Positions 10,297-20,122 of a stretch of DNA of 54,391 nt are shown here, piece after piece (within the stretch, counting starts at the first letter, position 1; each line of letters begins with the position of its first letter). Source of the stretch: F1-120-MAGs118 sp013360535 (GTDB lineage Bacteria > Planctomycetota > UBA1135 > GCA-002686595); NCBI GenBank assembly GCA_026647215.1, contig JAPKHC010000037.1, forward strand, positions 1 to 54,391, written 5' to 3'. The translations under genes were made by a program, and so were the position numbers. Under the pieces are notes generated by a model that saw only the letters and a program-made list of their open reading frames with translations, was not told the origin of the DNA and made no database searches.

Positions 10297-10473
10297 CGTC
10301 CGGACGCGCGCCGGGGAAGCTGGGCCCAATTCGCATCCGGCGCCGAATCCGGGCTGATTCCGGGGCTTCCGGAGGTCGTGGGCCAGCGGTACGATCCCAG
10401 CTTGCAGCGTTTCCACGCCCTCGCCCGGGAAACCTCGTCCAGCGCTCGGGGGAAGCGTGATTCGCGGTCGTAA

Positions 10474-13400
10474 ATGCCGCTCCAAAACGAACTTACAACC
10501 GCCGAGAGCGACCGCAGCGCGATCAGGGTGCGCGGCGCGCGCGTGCACAACCTGCACGACGTGTCGGTCGAGATCCCGCGCCACCAGCTGGTGGCGATCA
10601 CGGGCGTCTCGGGGTCCGGCAAGAGCTCGCTGGCGTTCGACACGCTGTTCCGCGAGGGCCAGCGGCGCTTCCTCGAGACGCTCTCGGCCTACGCGCGGCA
10701 GTTCCTCGGGCGCATGGAGAAGCCCGACGTCGACTCGATCGAGGGGCTCGCGCCGGCGATCGCGGTCGATCAGGCGGCGGCGAGCTCGAGCCCGCGCTCG
10801 ACCGTCGGCACGCTGACGGAGATCTTCGACCACCTGCGCGTGCTGTACGCGCGCGCGGGACGGCCGCACTGCCCGCAGTGCCACATCGCGCTGCAGTCGC
10901 TGACGCCGGAAGCGATCGTGCAGCAGGCGCTCGACCAGTACGCCGGCAAGTCGATCAGCGTGCTCGCTCCGCTCATCCGCGACCGCAAGGGCCAGCACCG
11001 CGAGGTGCTCGACGGGCTCAAGCGGCGTGGGCTCATCCGCGCGCGCGTCGACGGCGAGCTCGTGCGCATCGAGGAGGCGCCGGAGCTCGAGCGCTACGTG
11101 CGGCACACGATCGAGGCCGTCGTCGATCGCCTGCGGCCGGATCGTGAGCAACCCAGTCGACTGCGCGAGGCGGTCGAGAGCGCGCTCGAGCTGTCGGGCG
11201 GCGACGTGATCTTCGCGCCGGCCGAAGAAGGTCTCGAGGAGCGCGCGTGGTCGACGAGCCGCACGTGCCCGGGCTGCGGCGCCGACACGCCGCCGCTCGA
11301 GCCGCGGCTCTTCTCGTTCAACTCGCCGCACGGCGCTTGCCCAGGCTGCCAGGGCCTCGGGCTGCGCCAGCAGGTGAGCGAGTCGCGCCTGGTTCGCGAC
11401 TCCGCGCTGACGATCCGCGAAGGCGCGCTCGCGGTCACGAGCAAGGCCGGCAAGTCGCTCAACTATCCCGCTGTCGATTTCGACTTCCTCGAGCAGGTGG
11501 CCGAGGCCTTCGGCTTCGACCTCGACACTCCGTGGAAGGAGTTGCCGCGCTCGGCGCGCAAGGTCGTGCTGCACGGCAGCGGCGAGCAGCGCTTCGAGGA
11601 CGACTTCACGTGGAGCGGGGCGAAGTACCAAGGCTCCGTGAAGTGGCAGCGGCAGTTCAAGGGCGTGATTCCGGCGCTCGAGAAGGCGGCGGCGGGCCAC
11701 AAGCCGCAGGCGCTGAAGTTCTTCACGACGGCGGCCTGCTCGGAGTGCAACGGCACGCGCCTGAAGCCGGCGGCGCTGGCGGTGAAGTTCGGCGGAGCGT
11801 CGCTGCGCGAGCTGCTCAACCTGCCGATCGCGCAGCTCAAGCTGCGGCTCGACGCGCTCGAGCTCACGCCGCGCGAGCAGCGCATCGCGCGCGACCTGAT
11901 GGCGGAAGTGCGCAGGCGCGTGGAGTTCCTGCGGCAGGTCGGGCTCGAGTACCTGTCGCTCGCACGCGGCGCTGACACGCTCTCGGGCGGCGAGGCGCAG
12001 CGCATCCGGCTCGCGGCGCAGCTCGGCAGCGCGCTGCAAGGTGTGCTGTACGTGCTCGACGAGCCGTCGATCGGCCTGCACGCGCGCGACCACTCGCAGC
12101 TGCTCGGTGCGCTGCAGTGCCTGCGCGACGGCGGCAACACGGTCGTCGTGGTCGAGCACGTCGAGGCCACGCTGCGGGCGGCGGACCACATCATCGACGT
12201 CGGCCCCGGTGCCGGCCGCAACGGCGGGCGCATCGTCGCGCAGGGCACACCCGACGAAGTGGCGCGTGCGGACTCGCCGACGGGGCGCTTCCTGCGCGGC
12301 GAGCTCGCGATGCCCGCGCCGCCCGAGCGCCGCCGCGGCACAGGCGAGTTCCTCGAGCTCCGCGGCGCGCGCGCCTTCAACCTCAAGGGCATCGACGTGC
12401 GTTTCCCGCTCGGCACGCTGTGCGTCGTGTCGGGCGTGAGCGGCTCGGGCAAGTCGACGCTCGTCAACCGCATCCTGCAGCCGCTGCTCACGGCGAAGCT
12501 CGAACGTGAGGGCGACGAGCCGGGCGAGCACGACCGTGCGCTCGGGCTCGCGCACGTCGGCGATCTCGTCGCGATCGACGCCGCGCCGATCGGCCGCACG
12601 CCGCGCAGCAACCCGGCGACCTACACCGGCGTGTTCGACGTGATCCGCGACCTGTTCGCGGCGCTGCCGGAGTCGAAGGTGCGCGGCTACACGAAGTCGC
12701 GCTTCTCGTTCAACGTCGAGGGTGGCCGCTGCGAGGCCTGCGGCGGCGCGGGCGCGAAGCTCGTCGAGCTGCAGTTCCTCGCGCCGGTGACCGTGCCTTG
12801 CGACGAGTGCGGTGGCGAGCGCTTCCAGTCGGAGACGCTCGACGTGCGTTACCACGAGAAGTCGATCGCCGACGTGCTCGCGATGACCGTCGAGGAGGCG
12901 CTCGAGCTCTTCAAGGACCACCCCAAGATCGTGCGGCCGCTGCAGGTGATGGCGGACGTCGGGCTCTCGTACCTGACGCTCGGCCAGCCCTCGACGACGA
13001 TCTCCGGCGGCGAGGCGCAGCGCATCAAGCTCGTCAGCCACCTGCAGAAGCGCGCGCGCGAGCACACCGTCTACCTGCTCGACGAGCCGACGACCGGCCT
13101 GCACCCGCAGGACATCGCCAAGCTCGTGGGCGCGCTGCAGAAGCTCGTCGACCAGGGCCACACCGCGATCGTGATCGAGCACAACCTCGACGTGATCCGC
13201 GCGGCGGACCACTTGATCGACCTGGGGCCGTCGGGCGGCGACGCGGGCGGTGAGCTGGTGGCGGCCGGCACTCCGGAAGAGGTCGCGAAGGTGCGGCGTT
13301 CGGCGACGGGCGCGGCCTTGCGCGGCGAGTTCGTCGTCGGCCGCAAGCGGCTCGCGGGCGAGTTCGAGCACGCGCCGACCGATCGCATCCGCGTCGTCGA

Positions 13401-16248
13401 CGCGACCACGCACAACCTGAACCACGTCACCGTCGAGATGCCGCGCGACGCGCTCGTGGTCGTCACGGGGCCGTCGGGCTCGGGCAAGAGCTCGCTCGCG
13501 CTCGACACGATCTACACCGAGGGCCGCAGGCGTTTCGTCGAGTCGCTCTCGACCTACGCGCGCCAGTTCCTCGGCAACCGTGACAAGCCACCGGTCGATC
13601 GCATCGAGGGACTCGGGCCGTCGGTCGCAGTCGAGGCCGGGACGTCGCGGGGGCATCCGCGCTCGACGGTCGCGACCACGACGGAGATCCACGACCACCT
13701 GCGTGTGCTGTGGGCGCGCGCGGGAACGCCGCGTTGCCCGACGCACGGCCTCGAGCTCGCGAAGGTCGATCCGGCGCGCATCGCTCGCGACGTGCTCAAG
13801 AAGCACTCGGGCGCGCGCGGCTGGGTCGTCGCGCCGCTCGGCGGGCCCGGTGGGGTCGAGAGCGAAGAGCCGGCGAAGCTCGTGGCCGCGCGCCTCGACG
13901 CGTGGAAGGCCGCGGGATTCGTGCGCTTGTTCGTCGACGGCGTCGAAGTGCGGCTCGATGCGAAACTGCCGAAAATCGGTGCGGAAACGCGTGTCGACGT
14001 CGTCATCGACCGCCTCGGCTTCACGGGCGACTCGCGCGCGCGCCTCGCGGAAGCGGCGGAGGGTGCGGCCGCGATGGCGCAGGGGCGCGTGAGCGTCGTG
14101 GTCTCCGGCGGGGCGCGGCTCGAGTACTCGACGCAGGGCGCGTGCCCCGAGTGTGGCCACCGGCTCGCGCACCGGCTCGACCCGCGCCACTTCTCGTTCA
14201 ACACTCACGCGGGCGCGTGCCCCGACTGCGACGGCCTCGGCGCTACCAGCCGTTGCGACGCGGCGAAGCTCATCGTCGATCCGAGCCTGCCGCTGCAGGA
14301 AGGTGCGCTGCATCCGAAGTTCGCGCGCTACCTCGTCAAGGGCAAGGGCTACTACGAGCACCTGTTCCTCGAAGTCGCGCGCCAGCACAAGGTGCGCGTC
14401 GAGCTCGCGTGGGCGAACCTGCCGAAGGCGCACCAGGAGCTCGTGCTGCACGGCAAGGGCTCGAAGCCGAAGTACGAGGTGACGATCGAGAAGGAGAGCA
14501 CGAACGCCGAGATCACCGAGCGCTTCACTTCCGATTGGTCGGGCCTGTGCGGCCACATCGACGCGTGGCACAAGAAGACCGAGGACGCCGAGTGGGCGAC
14601 CCTGCTCGAGCAGGTGATGACCACGGTGCAGTGCCCGACGTGCGAGGGCGAGCGGCTCGCGCCGGATCCGCGGCACGCGACGGTGTCGGGCGTGCGGCTG
14701 CCGGAGCTCTCGCGTTGGTCGGTCACGCGCTCGCTCGAGTGGCTCAAGGGCCTGTCGCTCTCGAAAGAACGTGCCGAGGCGGTCGAACAAGTCGTGGCGG
14801 AGCTCGTTTCGCGCCTGTCGCTGCTCGAGCGGGTCGGGCTCGGTTACCTGACGCTCGATCGCCCGACCCACACGCTGTCGGGGGGCGAAGCGCGGCGCGT
14901 GAGGCTCTCGGCGAACCTGGGCTCGCAGCTCGTCGGCGTGTGTTACGTGCTCGACGAGCCGACGGTCGGCCTGCACCCGGCCGACGTGGACAAGCTCACG
15001 GGCGCGCTGCTCGAGCTGCGTGCGAGCGGCAACAGCGTGATCGTCGTCGAGCACGACGAGAGCCTGATGCGCCGCGCGGACTGGATCGTCGACATGGGGC
15101 CGGGCGCGGGACGGCTCGGCGGGAATGTCGTCGCTTCGGGCAAGCCGGCGGACGTCACGGCCAACCCACGCTCGCTCACGGGCGCTGCGCTGCGCGGCGA
15201 GCTCGCGCCGGAGCGGGACGCGAAGCGTGCGGCGGGCCGCAGCGAGCGCGCGGTGCTGCGCCTCAGGGGCGCGACCGGACACAACCTCAAGAAGGTCGAC
15301 TACGAGGCCCGTTTTGGCTCGATCAACGGCGTGTGCGGGCCTTCGGGTTCCGGCAAGAGCACTCTGATCCTCGACACGCTCGTCCCGGCGCTGCAGGGCG
15401 AACAGCCTGGCGGTCGCTGGAGCAAGCTCGAGCTCGACGGCACGCCGCGCTGCGTCGTGATCGACGCGACGCCGATCGGCCGCAGTCCGGCGAGCACGCC
15501 CGCGACGTACACGGGATTGCTCGAGCCGATCCGCGAGCTCTTCGCGCGCACTCCGGACGCGCGCATGAAGGGCTTCGGGCCGAGCCACTTCTCGTTCAAC
15601 TCGCCCAAGGGCCGCTGCCCGGCCTGCGAAGGCAAGGGCGCGACGCTGGTCGAGATGCAGTTCCTCGCGGACTTGTGGCTGGAGTGCGAGGAATGCGGCG
15701 GCAGGCGCTTCGCGCCGGAAGTGCTCGAAGTGCGCTACCGCGGCAAGAACGTCGCGGACGTGCTCGAGCTCTCGGTCGACGCGGCGCTCGAGTTCCTCGA
15801 GGCGCATCCGCGCGCGGTCTCGATCCTGCGCACGCTCAAGGAAGTGGGGCTGGGCTACATGTCGCTCGGACAGAGCTCGACGACGCTGTCGGGCGGCGAG
15901 GCGCAGCGCGTGAAGCTCGCGGGCGAGCTCTTCCCGAGTGAGCTGAACGCCACTCCGGCCGTGATCGTGCTCGACGAGCCTTCGACGGGCCTGCACGCGA
16001 GCGACGTCGCGCGCCTCGCGGGCGTGCTCGCGCGCCTCGCCGACGAAGGTCACGCGGTCGTGCTGATCGAGCACCACACGGGCCTGCTCAACGTGTGCGA
16101 CGAGCTCGTCGAGCTCGGCCCCGGTGGCGGCGAGGCCGGCGGGCGCGTGATCGCACGCGGCACTCCGGCGGAGCTCGCGCGCGACCCGCGCTCGGTCACT
16201 CCGTCCACGACTTCCTCCCGCGCCTCCCGCGCCGAGGCCCTCCGATGA
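10474..16248 (+). CDS. uvrA: Tandem-duplicated excinuclease ABC subunit A
   Basis: DNA-damage recognition ATPase of nucleotide excision repair, here 1924 residues, about twice normal UvrA (~940). It contains four ABC ATPase halves: Walker A motifs SGSGKS near residues 46, 656, 1001 and 1624, each followed by a signature LSGGEA-type motif near 503, 843, 1468 and 1805 (the second reads ISGGEAQR, the third LSGGEARR). Zinc-module Cys pairs are seen in both copies: CPGCG..CPGCQG and CEACGG..CDECGG in the first, CPECG..CPDCDG and CPACEG..CEECGG in the second. Thus one chain carries a complete covalent UvrA dimer. Such double UvrA proteins are known in Chlamydiae and occur in related phyla. ATG 10474; its stop overlaps the helicase start (ATGA). 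Confidence 0.95.
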   Translation: MPLQNELTTAESDRSAIRVRGARVHNLHDVSVEIPRHQLVAITGVSGSGKSSLAFDTLFREGQRRFLETLSAYARQFLGRMEKPDVDSIEGLAPAIAVDQAAASSSPRSTVGTLTEIFDHLRVLYARAGRPHCPQCHIALQSLTPEAIVQQALDQYAGKSISVLAPLIRDRKGQHREVLDGLKRRGLIRARVDGELVRIEEAPELERYVRHTIEAVVDRLRPDREQPSRLREAVESALELSGGDVIFAPAEEGLEERAWSTSRTCPGCGADTPPLEPRLFSFNSPHGACPGCQGLGLRQQVSESRLVRDSALTIREGALAVTSKAGKSLNYPAVDFDFLEQVAEAFGFDLDTPWKELPRSARKVVLHGSGEQRFEDDFTWSGAKYQGSVKWQRQFKGVIPALEKAAAGHKPQALKFFTTAACSECNGTRLKPAALAVKFGGASLRELLNLPIAQLKLRLDALELTPREQRIARDLMAEVRRRVEFLRQVGLEYLSLARGADTLSGGEAQRIRLAAQLGSALQGVLYVLDEPSIGLHARDHSQLLGALQCLRDGGNTVVVVEHVEATLRAADHIIDVGPGAGRNGGRIVAQGTPDEVARADSPTGRFLRGELAMPAPPERRRGTGEFLELRGARAFNLKGIDVRFPLGTLCVVSGVSGSGKSTLVNRILQPLLTAKLEREGDEPGEHDRALGLAHVGDLVAIDAAPIGRTPRSNPATYTGVFDVIRDLFAALPESKVRGYTKSRFSFNVEGGRCEACGGAGAKLVELQFLAPVTVPCDECGGERFQSETLDVRYHEKSIADVLAMTVEEALELFKDHPKIVRPLQVMADVGLSYLTLGQPSTTISGGEAQRIKLVSHLQKRAREHTVYLLDEPTTGLHPQDIAKLVGALQKLVDQGHTAIVIEHNLDVIRAADHLIDLGPSGGDAGGELVAAGTPEEVAKVRRSATGAALRGEFVVGRKRLAGEFEHAPTDRIRVVDATTHNLNHVTVEMPRDALVVVTGPSGSGKSSLALDTIYTEGRRRFVESLSTYARQFLGNRDKPPVDRIEGLGPSVAVEAGTSRGHPRSTVATTTEIHDHLRVLWARAGTPRCPTHGLELAKVDPARIARDVLKKHSGARGWVVAPLGGPGGVESEEPAKLVAARLDAWKAAGFVRLFVDGVEVRLDAKLPKIGAETRVDVVIDRLGFTGDSRARLAEAAEGAAAMAQGRVSVVVSGGARLEYSTQGACPECGHRLAHRLDPRHFSFNTHAGACPDCDGLGATSRCDAAKLIVDPSLPLQEGALHPKFARYLVKGKGYYEHLFLEVARQHKVRVELAWANLPKAHQELVLHGKGSKPKYEVTIEKESTNAEITERFTSDWSGLCGHIDAWHKKTEDAEWATLLEQVMTTVQCPTCEGERLAPDPRHATVSGVRLPELSRWSVTRSLEWLKGLSLSKERAEAVEQVVAELVSRLSLLERVGLGYLTLDRPTHTLSGGEARRVRLSANLGSQLVGVCYVLDEPTVGLHPADVDKLTGALLELRASGNSVIVVEHDESLMRRADWIVDMGPGAGRLGGNVVASGKPADVTANPRSLTGAALRGELAPERDAKRAAGRSERAVLRLRGATGHNLKKVDYEARFGSINGVCGPSGSGKSTLILDTLVPALQGEQPGGRWSKLELDGTPRCVVIDATPIGRSPASTPATYTGLLEPIRELFARTPDARMKGFGPSHFSFNSPKGRCPACEGKGATLVEMQFLADLWLECEECGGRRFAPEVLEVRYRGKNVADVLELSVDAALEFLEAHPRAVSILRTLKEVGLGYMSLGQSSTTLSGGEAQRVKLAGELFPSELNATPAVIVLDEPSTGLHASDVARLAGVLARLADEGHAVVLIEHHTGLLNVCDELVELGPGGGEAGGRVIARGTPAELARDPRSVTPSTTSSRASRAEALR

Positions 16249-18020
16249 TCCGACCCGACAACCCGCTGATCGTGCAGAGCGACCGCTCGCTCATGCTGCA
16301 CACCGTGCGCGCGGTGCTCGACTCCAAGGGGCACCCGGTGCGCGACGCGTCAGGCCAGCCGCGCACCGAGGAGCACCCGCGCTTCGCCGCCGCCCGCGAC
16401 GCGCTCGCGGCCTTTGCCGAACTCGAGAAGAGCCCCGACTACCTGCACACGTACCGCATCACGCCGGTCTCGGTGTGGAACGCCGCCGCGCTCGGCCTCA
16501 CGACCGAAAGAATCGCCGAAATCCTCGAGGAATACGCGTGTGTGCCGGTTCCCAAGCGGGTGCTCGACGACATCCGCGGCTGGATCACGCGCTATGGCCA
16601 GCTGAAGATCGAGCGCCGCCCGGGCGCCGACGGCAAGGAGACTTTCGAGCTGGTGAGCCAGTCGGCGGAGGCGCTCAAGGACGTGCTCGGCCACGAGGCG
16701 GTGCGCAAGCTCGTCACGCGCGATGAGCAGGGCCGCGTGTGGGTCGACGCGCTCGAGCGGGGCACGATCAAGCAGGCGCTGATCAAGATCGGCTATCCGG
16801 TCGAGGACCGCGGCGGTTATCTCGACGGTGACGCGCTCACGATCGGCTTGCGTGGCAAGACCCGCGGCGGCCGCGCGTTCGAGCCGCGCCCGTACCAGCG
16901 CATGGCCGCCGAGGCCTTCCACGCCGGCGGCAGTGTCGCCGGTGGCAACGGCGTGATCGTGCTGCCCTGCGGCGCCGGCAAGACCGTCGTGGCGCTGGCG
17001 GTGATGAACCTCGTCGGCGCGAAGACGCTGATCCTGACGACGAACACCGTCGCCGTGCGCCAGTGGCGCGAGGAACTGCTCGACAAGACCTCGCTCAAGC
17101 CCGACGACGTCGGCGAGTACACCGGCGAGCAGAAGACCGTCGCGCCGGTGACGATCACGACCTACCAGATGCTCACGTGGCGTCGCGCGAAGTCCGACGT
17201 GTTCGAGCACTTCGAGCTGTTCAGCAAGCAGAACTGGGGCCTCGTCGTGTACGACGAGGTGCACCTGCTGCCGGCGCCGGTGTTCCGCGCGACGGCGGAC
17301 CTGCAGGCGCGCCGGCGCCTGGGCCTGACGGCGACGCTCGTGCGCGAGGACGGCAAGGAAGACGAGGTCTTCTGCCTGATCGGTCCGAAACGTTTCGACA
17401 TGCCGTGGAAGGTGCTCGAAGGGCAAGGCTTCATCGCGACCGCGACCTGCACCGAGGTGCGCGTGCCGCTCGATCCCTCCGCGAAGGAAGCCTACGTCGC
17501 CGCCGGCGCGCGCGCGAAGTTCCGCGTGGCGAGCGAGAATCCCGCGAAGATCCGCGCCGTCGAGCTGATCCTCGAGCGCCACCGCGACGCGCACGTGCTG
17601 ATCATCGGCCAGTACATCGAGCAACTCGAGCAGCTCGCCGCGCACCTCAAGGCGCCGCTGATCATGGGCCGCACGCCCAACGCGGAGCGCGAGCGCCTCT
17701 ACGCGCAGTTCAAGTCGGGCGAGGTGCGCGTGCTGATCGTCTCGAAGGTCGGCAACTTCGCGGTCGACCTTCCGGAAGCCAACGTCGCGATCCAGATCAG
17801 CGGCACGTTCGGCTCGCGGCAGGAGGAGGCGCAACGCCTCGGTCGCATCCTGCGGCCCAAGAGCGACGGCTCGGCGGCGGCCTTCTACTCGATCGTCACG
17901 CTCGGCTCGCGCGACCAGGAGTTCAGCGAGAAGCGCCAGCTGTTCCTGACCGAACAGGGCTACTCCTACGAGATCATCGAGGCCGAGGCGCTCGAGGCGC
18001 GCGTGGGGGAGAAGCGGTGA
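16245..18020 (+). CDS. XPB/Rad25-type superfamily 2 DNA helicase
   Basis: A 591-residue bacterial XPB-like 3'-5' helicase. Walker A is GAGKT at 243-247, the DEVH box at 337-340 (VVYDEVHLLP), and the XPB-specific RED motif at 367-369 within LTATLVREDGKEDE. Motif V/VI region ISGTFGSRQEEAQRLGRILRP is intact, so the ATPase should be active. The N-terminal 200 residues hold the damage-recognition-like part with LHTYRITPVSVWNAA, which corresponds to the N-terminal XPB segment. ATG 16245 overlaps the uvrA stop as ATGA. Linkage to UvrA and the next gene argues for a DNA-repair or recombination role. Stand-alone bacterial XPBs of this sort are known in actinobacteria and spirochaetes. Confidence 0.92.
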   Translation: MIRPDNPLIVQSDRSLMLHTVRAVLDSKGHPVRDASGQPRTEEHPRFAAARDALAAFAELEKSPDYLHTYRITPVSVWNAAALGLTTERIAEILEEYACVPVPKRVLDDIRGWITRYGQLKIERRPGADGKETFELVSQSAEALKDVLGHEAVRKLVTRDEQGRVWVDALERGTIKQALIKIGYPVEDRGGYLDGDALTIGLRGKTRGGRAFEPRPYQRMAAEAFHAGGSVAGGNGVIVLPCGAGKTVVALAVMNLVGAKTLILTTNTVAVRQWREELLDKTSLKPDDVGEYTGEQKTVAPVTITTYQMLTWRRAKSDVFEHFELFSKQNWGLVVYDEVHLLPAPVFRATADLQARRRLGLTATLVREDGKEDEVFCLIGPKRFDMPWKVLEGQGFIATATCTEVRVPLDPSAKEAYVAAGARAKFRVASENPAKIRAVELILERHRDAHVLIIGQYIEQLEQLAAHLKAPLIMGRTPNAERERLYAQFKSGEVRVLIVSKVGNFAVDLPEANVAIQISGTFGSRQEEAQRLGRILRPKSDGSAAAFYSIVTLGSRDQEFSEKRQLFLTEQGYSYEIIEAEALEARVGEKR

Positions 18021-20122
18021 GCGAAGCGTCGCCGATGCCGGCGCCCCAGCAGCCGGGTGCCGAGCGCGCGAGCGTCGCGCGGCCCAAGCTCGGCGACCTG
18101 ATCGCTGCGGCGGGCCAGCGAGAGCTGACGGACCTGTACCTCTTCTGGGGCGGGCCGGACGCGCCGCCGCCGCCGCCGAACGTCGACGACCTGCGGCGCG
18201 CGCTCGCCGCGTGGATGAGCGATGGCGAGACGGCCGAGGCGCGCGTGGCTTCGCTCGGCCGCCGTCCGGCGCAGATCCTGCTGATGTTCCTCGACGCTCC
18301 GGGGTACTCCCACAGCCTCGCGGAGCTCGCCGAGCACCGCCTGCTCGCGCACCTCTCGCACTACGAACTCGAGGCTTCCGTCGGAACGCTCGCGCGCAGC
18401 GGCGTGCTGCTCGAGACCGCCGATCGCCGCTCGAAAGTGCCGGGTGCGAAGGCCTGGACGGTTCCGATGGAGCTCGGCGACGGCCTCTTGCGCCAGCAAC
18501 GCGCGAAACGCCGGGGCGTGTTCGACATCCTCACGCTGCGCGGCTTCCTCGACCGCCAGTACGACGATCCCGCGCGCGGCAAGCGCATGACGCCGACGCG
18601 CCTGCGCGAGATGTACAAAATGTACTCGAACGAGGCGGCGGCGCTCGCGCGTGTCGAGCGCCTGCCCGAGGACGTGAGGCCGCTCGTCGAGAAGTGCGTG
18701 CTGCAGTTCGGCGGCGTGCTGCCGCGCGGGCTGTTCGAGCGCCTCGAGGACGGTTCCGGGCCGTGGAACGGGCTGCGCTGGAAGCAGGTGCTCGAGGAAT
18801 CGCTGATCGGCACGGTCGAGAAGCTCGAGCTCTCGCGCTACGGCATCCAGCACGCCGACGACACGCTGATCGTGTTCAACGAGGTCGCCCTGGCGTGGCT
18901 GCGCCGCGTCGCGGTTCCCGGCGACCCCGACGCGCCACACACCGACCACGGCCTGGGCGTCGACCTCGTCAGCAACATCTCGCGCTTCATGGGCTTCCTG
19001 ATCGAGCACAACGTGCGCTTCACGGTGCGCGGCGAGATCTTCAAGACCACCGAAAAGCGCATCCTGCAGGAGCTGATCCCCAACCCCGGCCGCGAGCTCT
19101 CGCGCGCGGCGGTGCTCGACTTCATCTTCCAGTTCACGCGCGCCGGCGGGCTGATCGAGTCGACCGGCGAGCGCACGTTCGCGATCGCGACCGCCGGCCG
19201 CGAGTGGGAGCAGCGTCCGCTCGAGCAGAAGCTCTCCGGCCTCGTCGAGTACGCGACGGAAGAGCGCGACGTCGCCGGCGACTGGTACCACCAGGTGCGC
19301 CTGCGCCGCATCTTCATGCGCCTGATGAAGCGCGTCGATCCCGGCATCTGGTACGACCTGATGTACCTGCCGTTCCTCGCGCGCAACACGTACCTCGCCG
19401 GCCTCGACCAGCTCGCTGTCGACGAGTACTTCGGCGCGCGCGCCGGCGCCGGAAGCTACACGCCGATGGAGGATCCGCAGCGCCTCGCGTGGAACCTCGC
19501 GCGCTGGGTGCGCCAGCGCCTGTACCTGTTCGGCATCGTCGACCTCGGGTACGACAAGGCCGGCCGCCCGGTCGCGATGCGGCTCACGCGCTCGGGCGCG
19601 CGCCTGCTCGGCGTGGTCGAGGAAGTCGCGAGCGGGGCGCCGATGCTCGGCAGCCTGATCGTCACGCCCGACTTCGAGGTCGTGCTGTTCCCGACCGGCG
19701 ACGACGCGGCGCTCGTGCACGAGCTCGACCGCTTCTGCGAGCGCGAGCGCCAGGGCGAGACGCTGCACTTTCGCCTGCACGAGCGCTCCGTGCAACGCGC
19801 GCTCTCCGAAGGCATGTACCTCTCGCGCATGCTCTCCGTGCTGCGCAACCAGTCGCGCACGCCCGTGCCGCAGAACGTGCTGTTTTCCGTGCGAGATTGG
19901 GCAGGGCGAGCGGGTCTCCTGCACCTCGACGGCGCGCTCGTGCTGCGCGGCGACAACCCCGACACGCTCAAGCGCTTCCAGAACGACGCCGGCGTCAAGA
20001 GCTACGTGCGCGAGGTGCTCGACGAGCGCCGCCTGCAGCTCAAGTCGCGCTTCGCTCCCAAGCGCCTGCACGCGCTCCTGCGTGAATTCGGTTACCTGGT
20101 CGAGCTCGACGGCACGCCGTGA
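18017..20122 (+). CDS. XPB helicase partner protein (helicase-associated domain)
   Basis: A 701-residue cytosolic protein without ATPase motifs, starting at GTG 18017 inside the XPB stop (GTGA) behind the good ribosome site GGGGAG. The N-terminal half looks helical and winged-helix-like; the C-terminal part (from about residue 545, SLIVTPDFEVVLFPTGDDAA, continuing through ERSVQRALSEGMYLSRMLSVL) resembles the XPB/Ssl2 N-terminal-like domain of the PF13625 type. In mycobacteria an XPB gene is likewise followed by a protein of this class (Rv0861c/Rv0862c), and archaea pair XPB with Bax1. I infer it binds or regulates the helicase. The domain assignment is from recognition only and is moderately secure. 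Confidence 0.75.
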   Translation: MSEASPMPAPQQPGAERASVARPKLGDLIAAAGQRELTDLYLFWGGPDAPPPPPNVDDLRRALAAWMSDGETAEARVASLGRRPAQILLMFLDAPGYSHSLAELAEHRLLAHLSHYELEASVGTLARSGVLLETADRRSKVPGAKAWTVPMELGDGLLRQQRAKRRGVFDILTLRGFLDRQYDDPARGKRMTPTRLREMYKMYSNEAAALARVERLPEDVRPLVEKCVLQFGGVLPRGLFERLEDGSGPWNGLRWKQVLEESLIGTVEKLELSRYGIQHADDTLIVFNEVALAWLRRVAVPGDPDAPHTDHGLGVDLVSNISRFMGFLIEHNVRFTVRGEIFKTTEKRILQELIPNPGRELSRAAVLDFIFQFTRAGGLIESTGERTFAIATAGREWEQRPLEQKLSGLVEYATEERDVAGDWYHQVRLRRIFMRLMKRVDPGIWYDLMYLPFLARNTYLAGLDQLAVDEYFGARAGAGSYTPMEDPQRLAWNLARWVRQRLYLFGIVDLGYDKAGRPVAMRLTRSGARLLGVVEEVASGAPMLGSLIVTPDFEVVLFPTGDDAALVHELDRFCERERQGETLHFRLHERSVQRALSEGMYLSRMLSVLRNQSRTPVPQNVLFSVRDWAGRAGLLHLDGALVLRGDNPDTLKRFQNDAGVKSYVREVLDERRLQLKSRFAPKRLHALLREFGYLVELDGTP

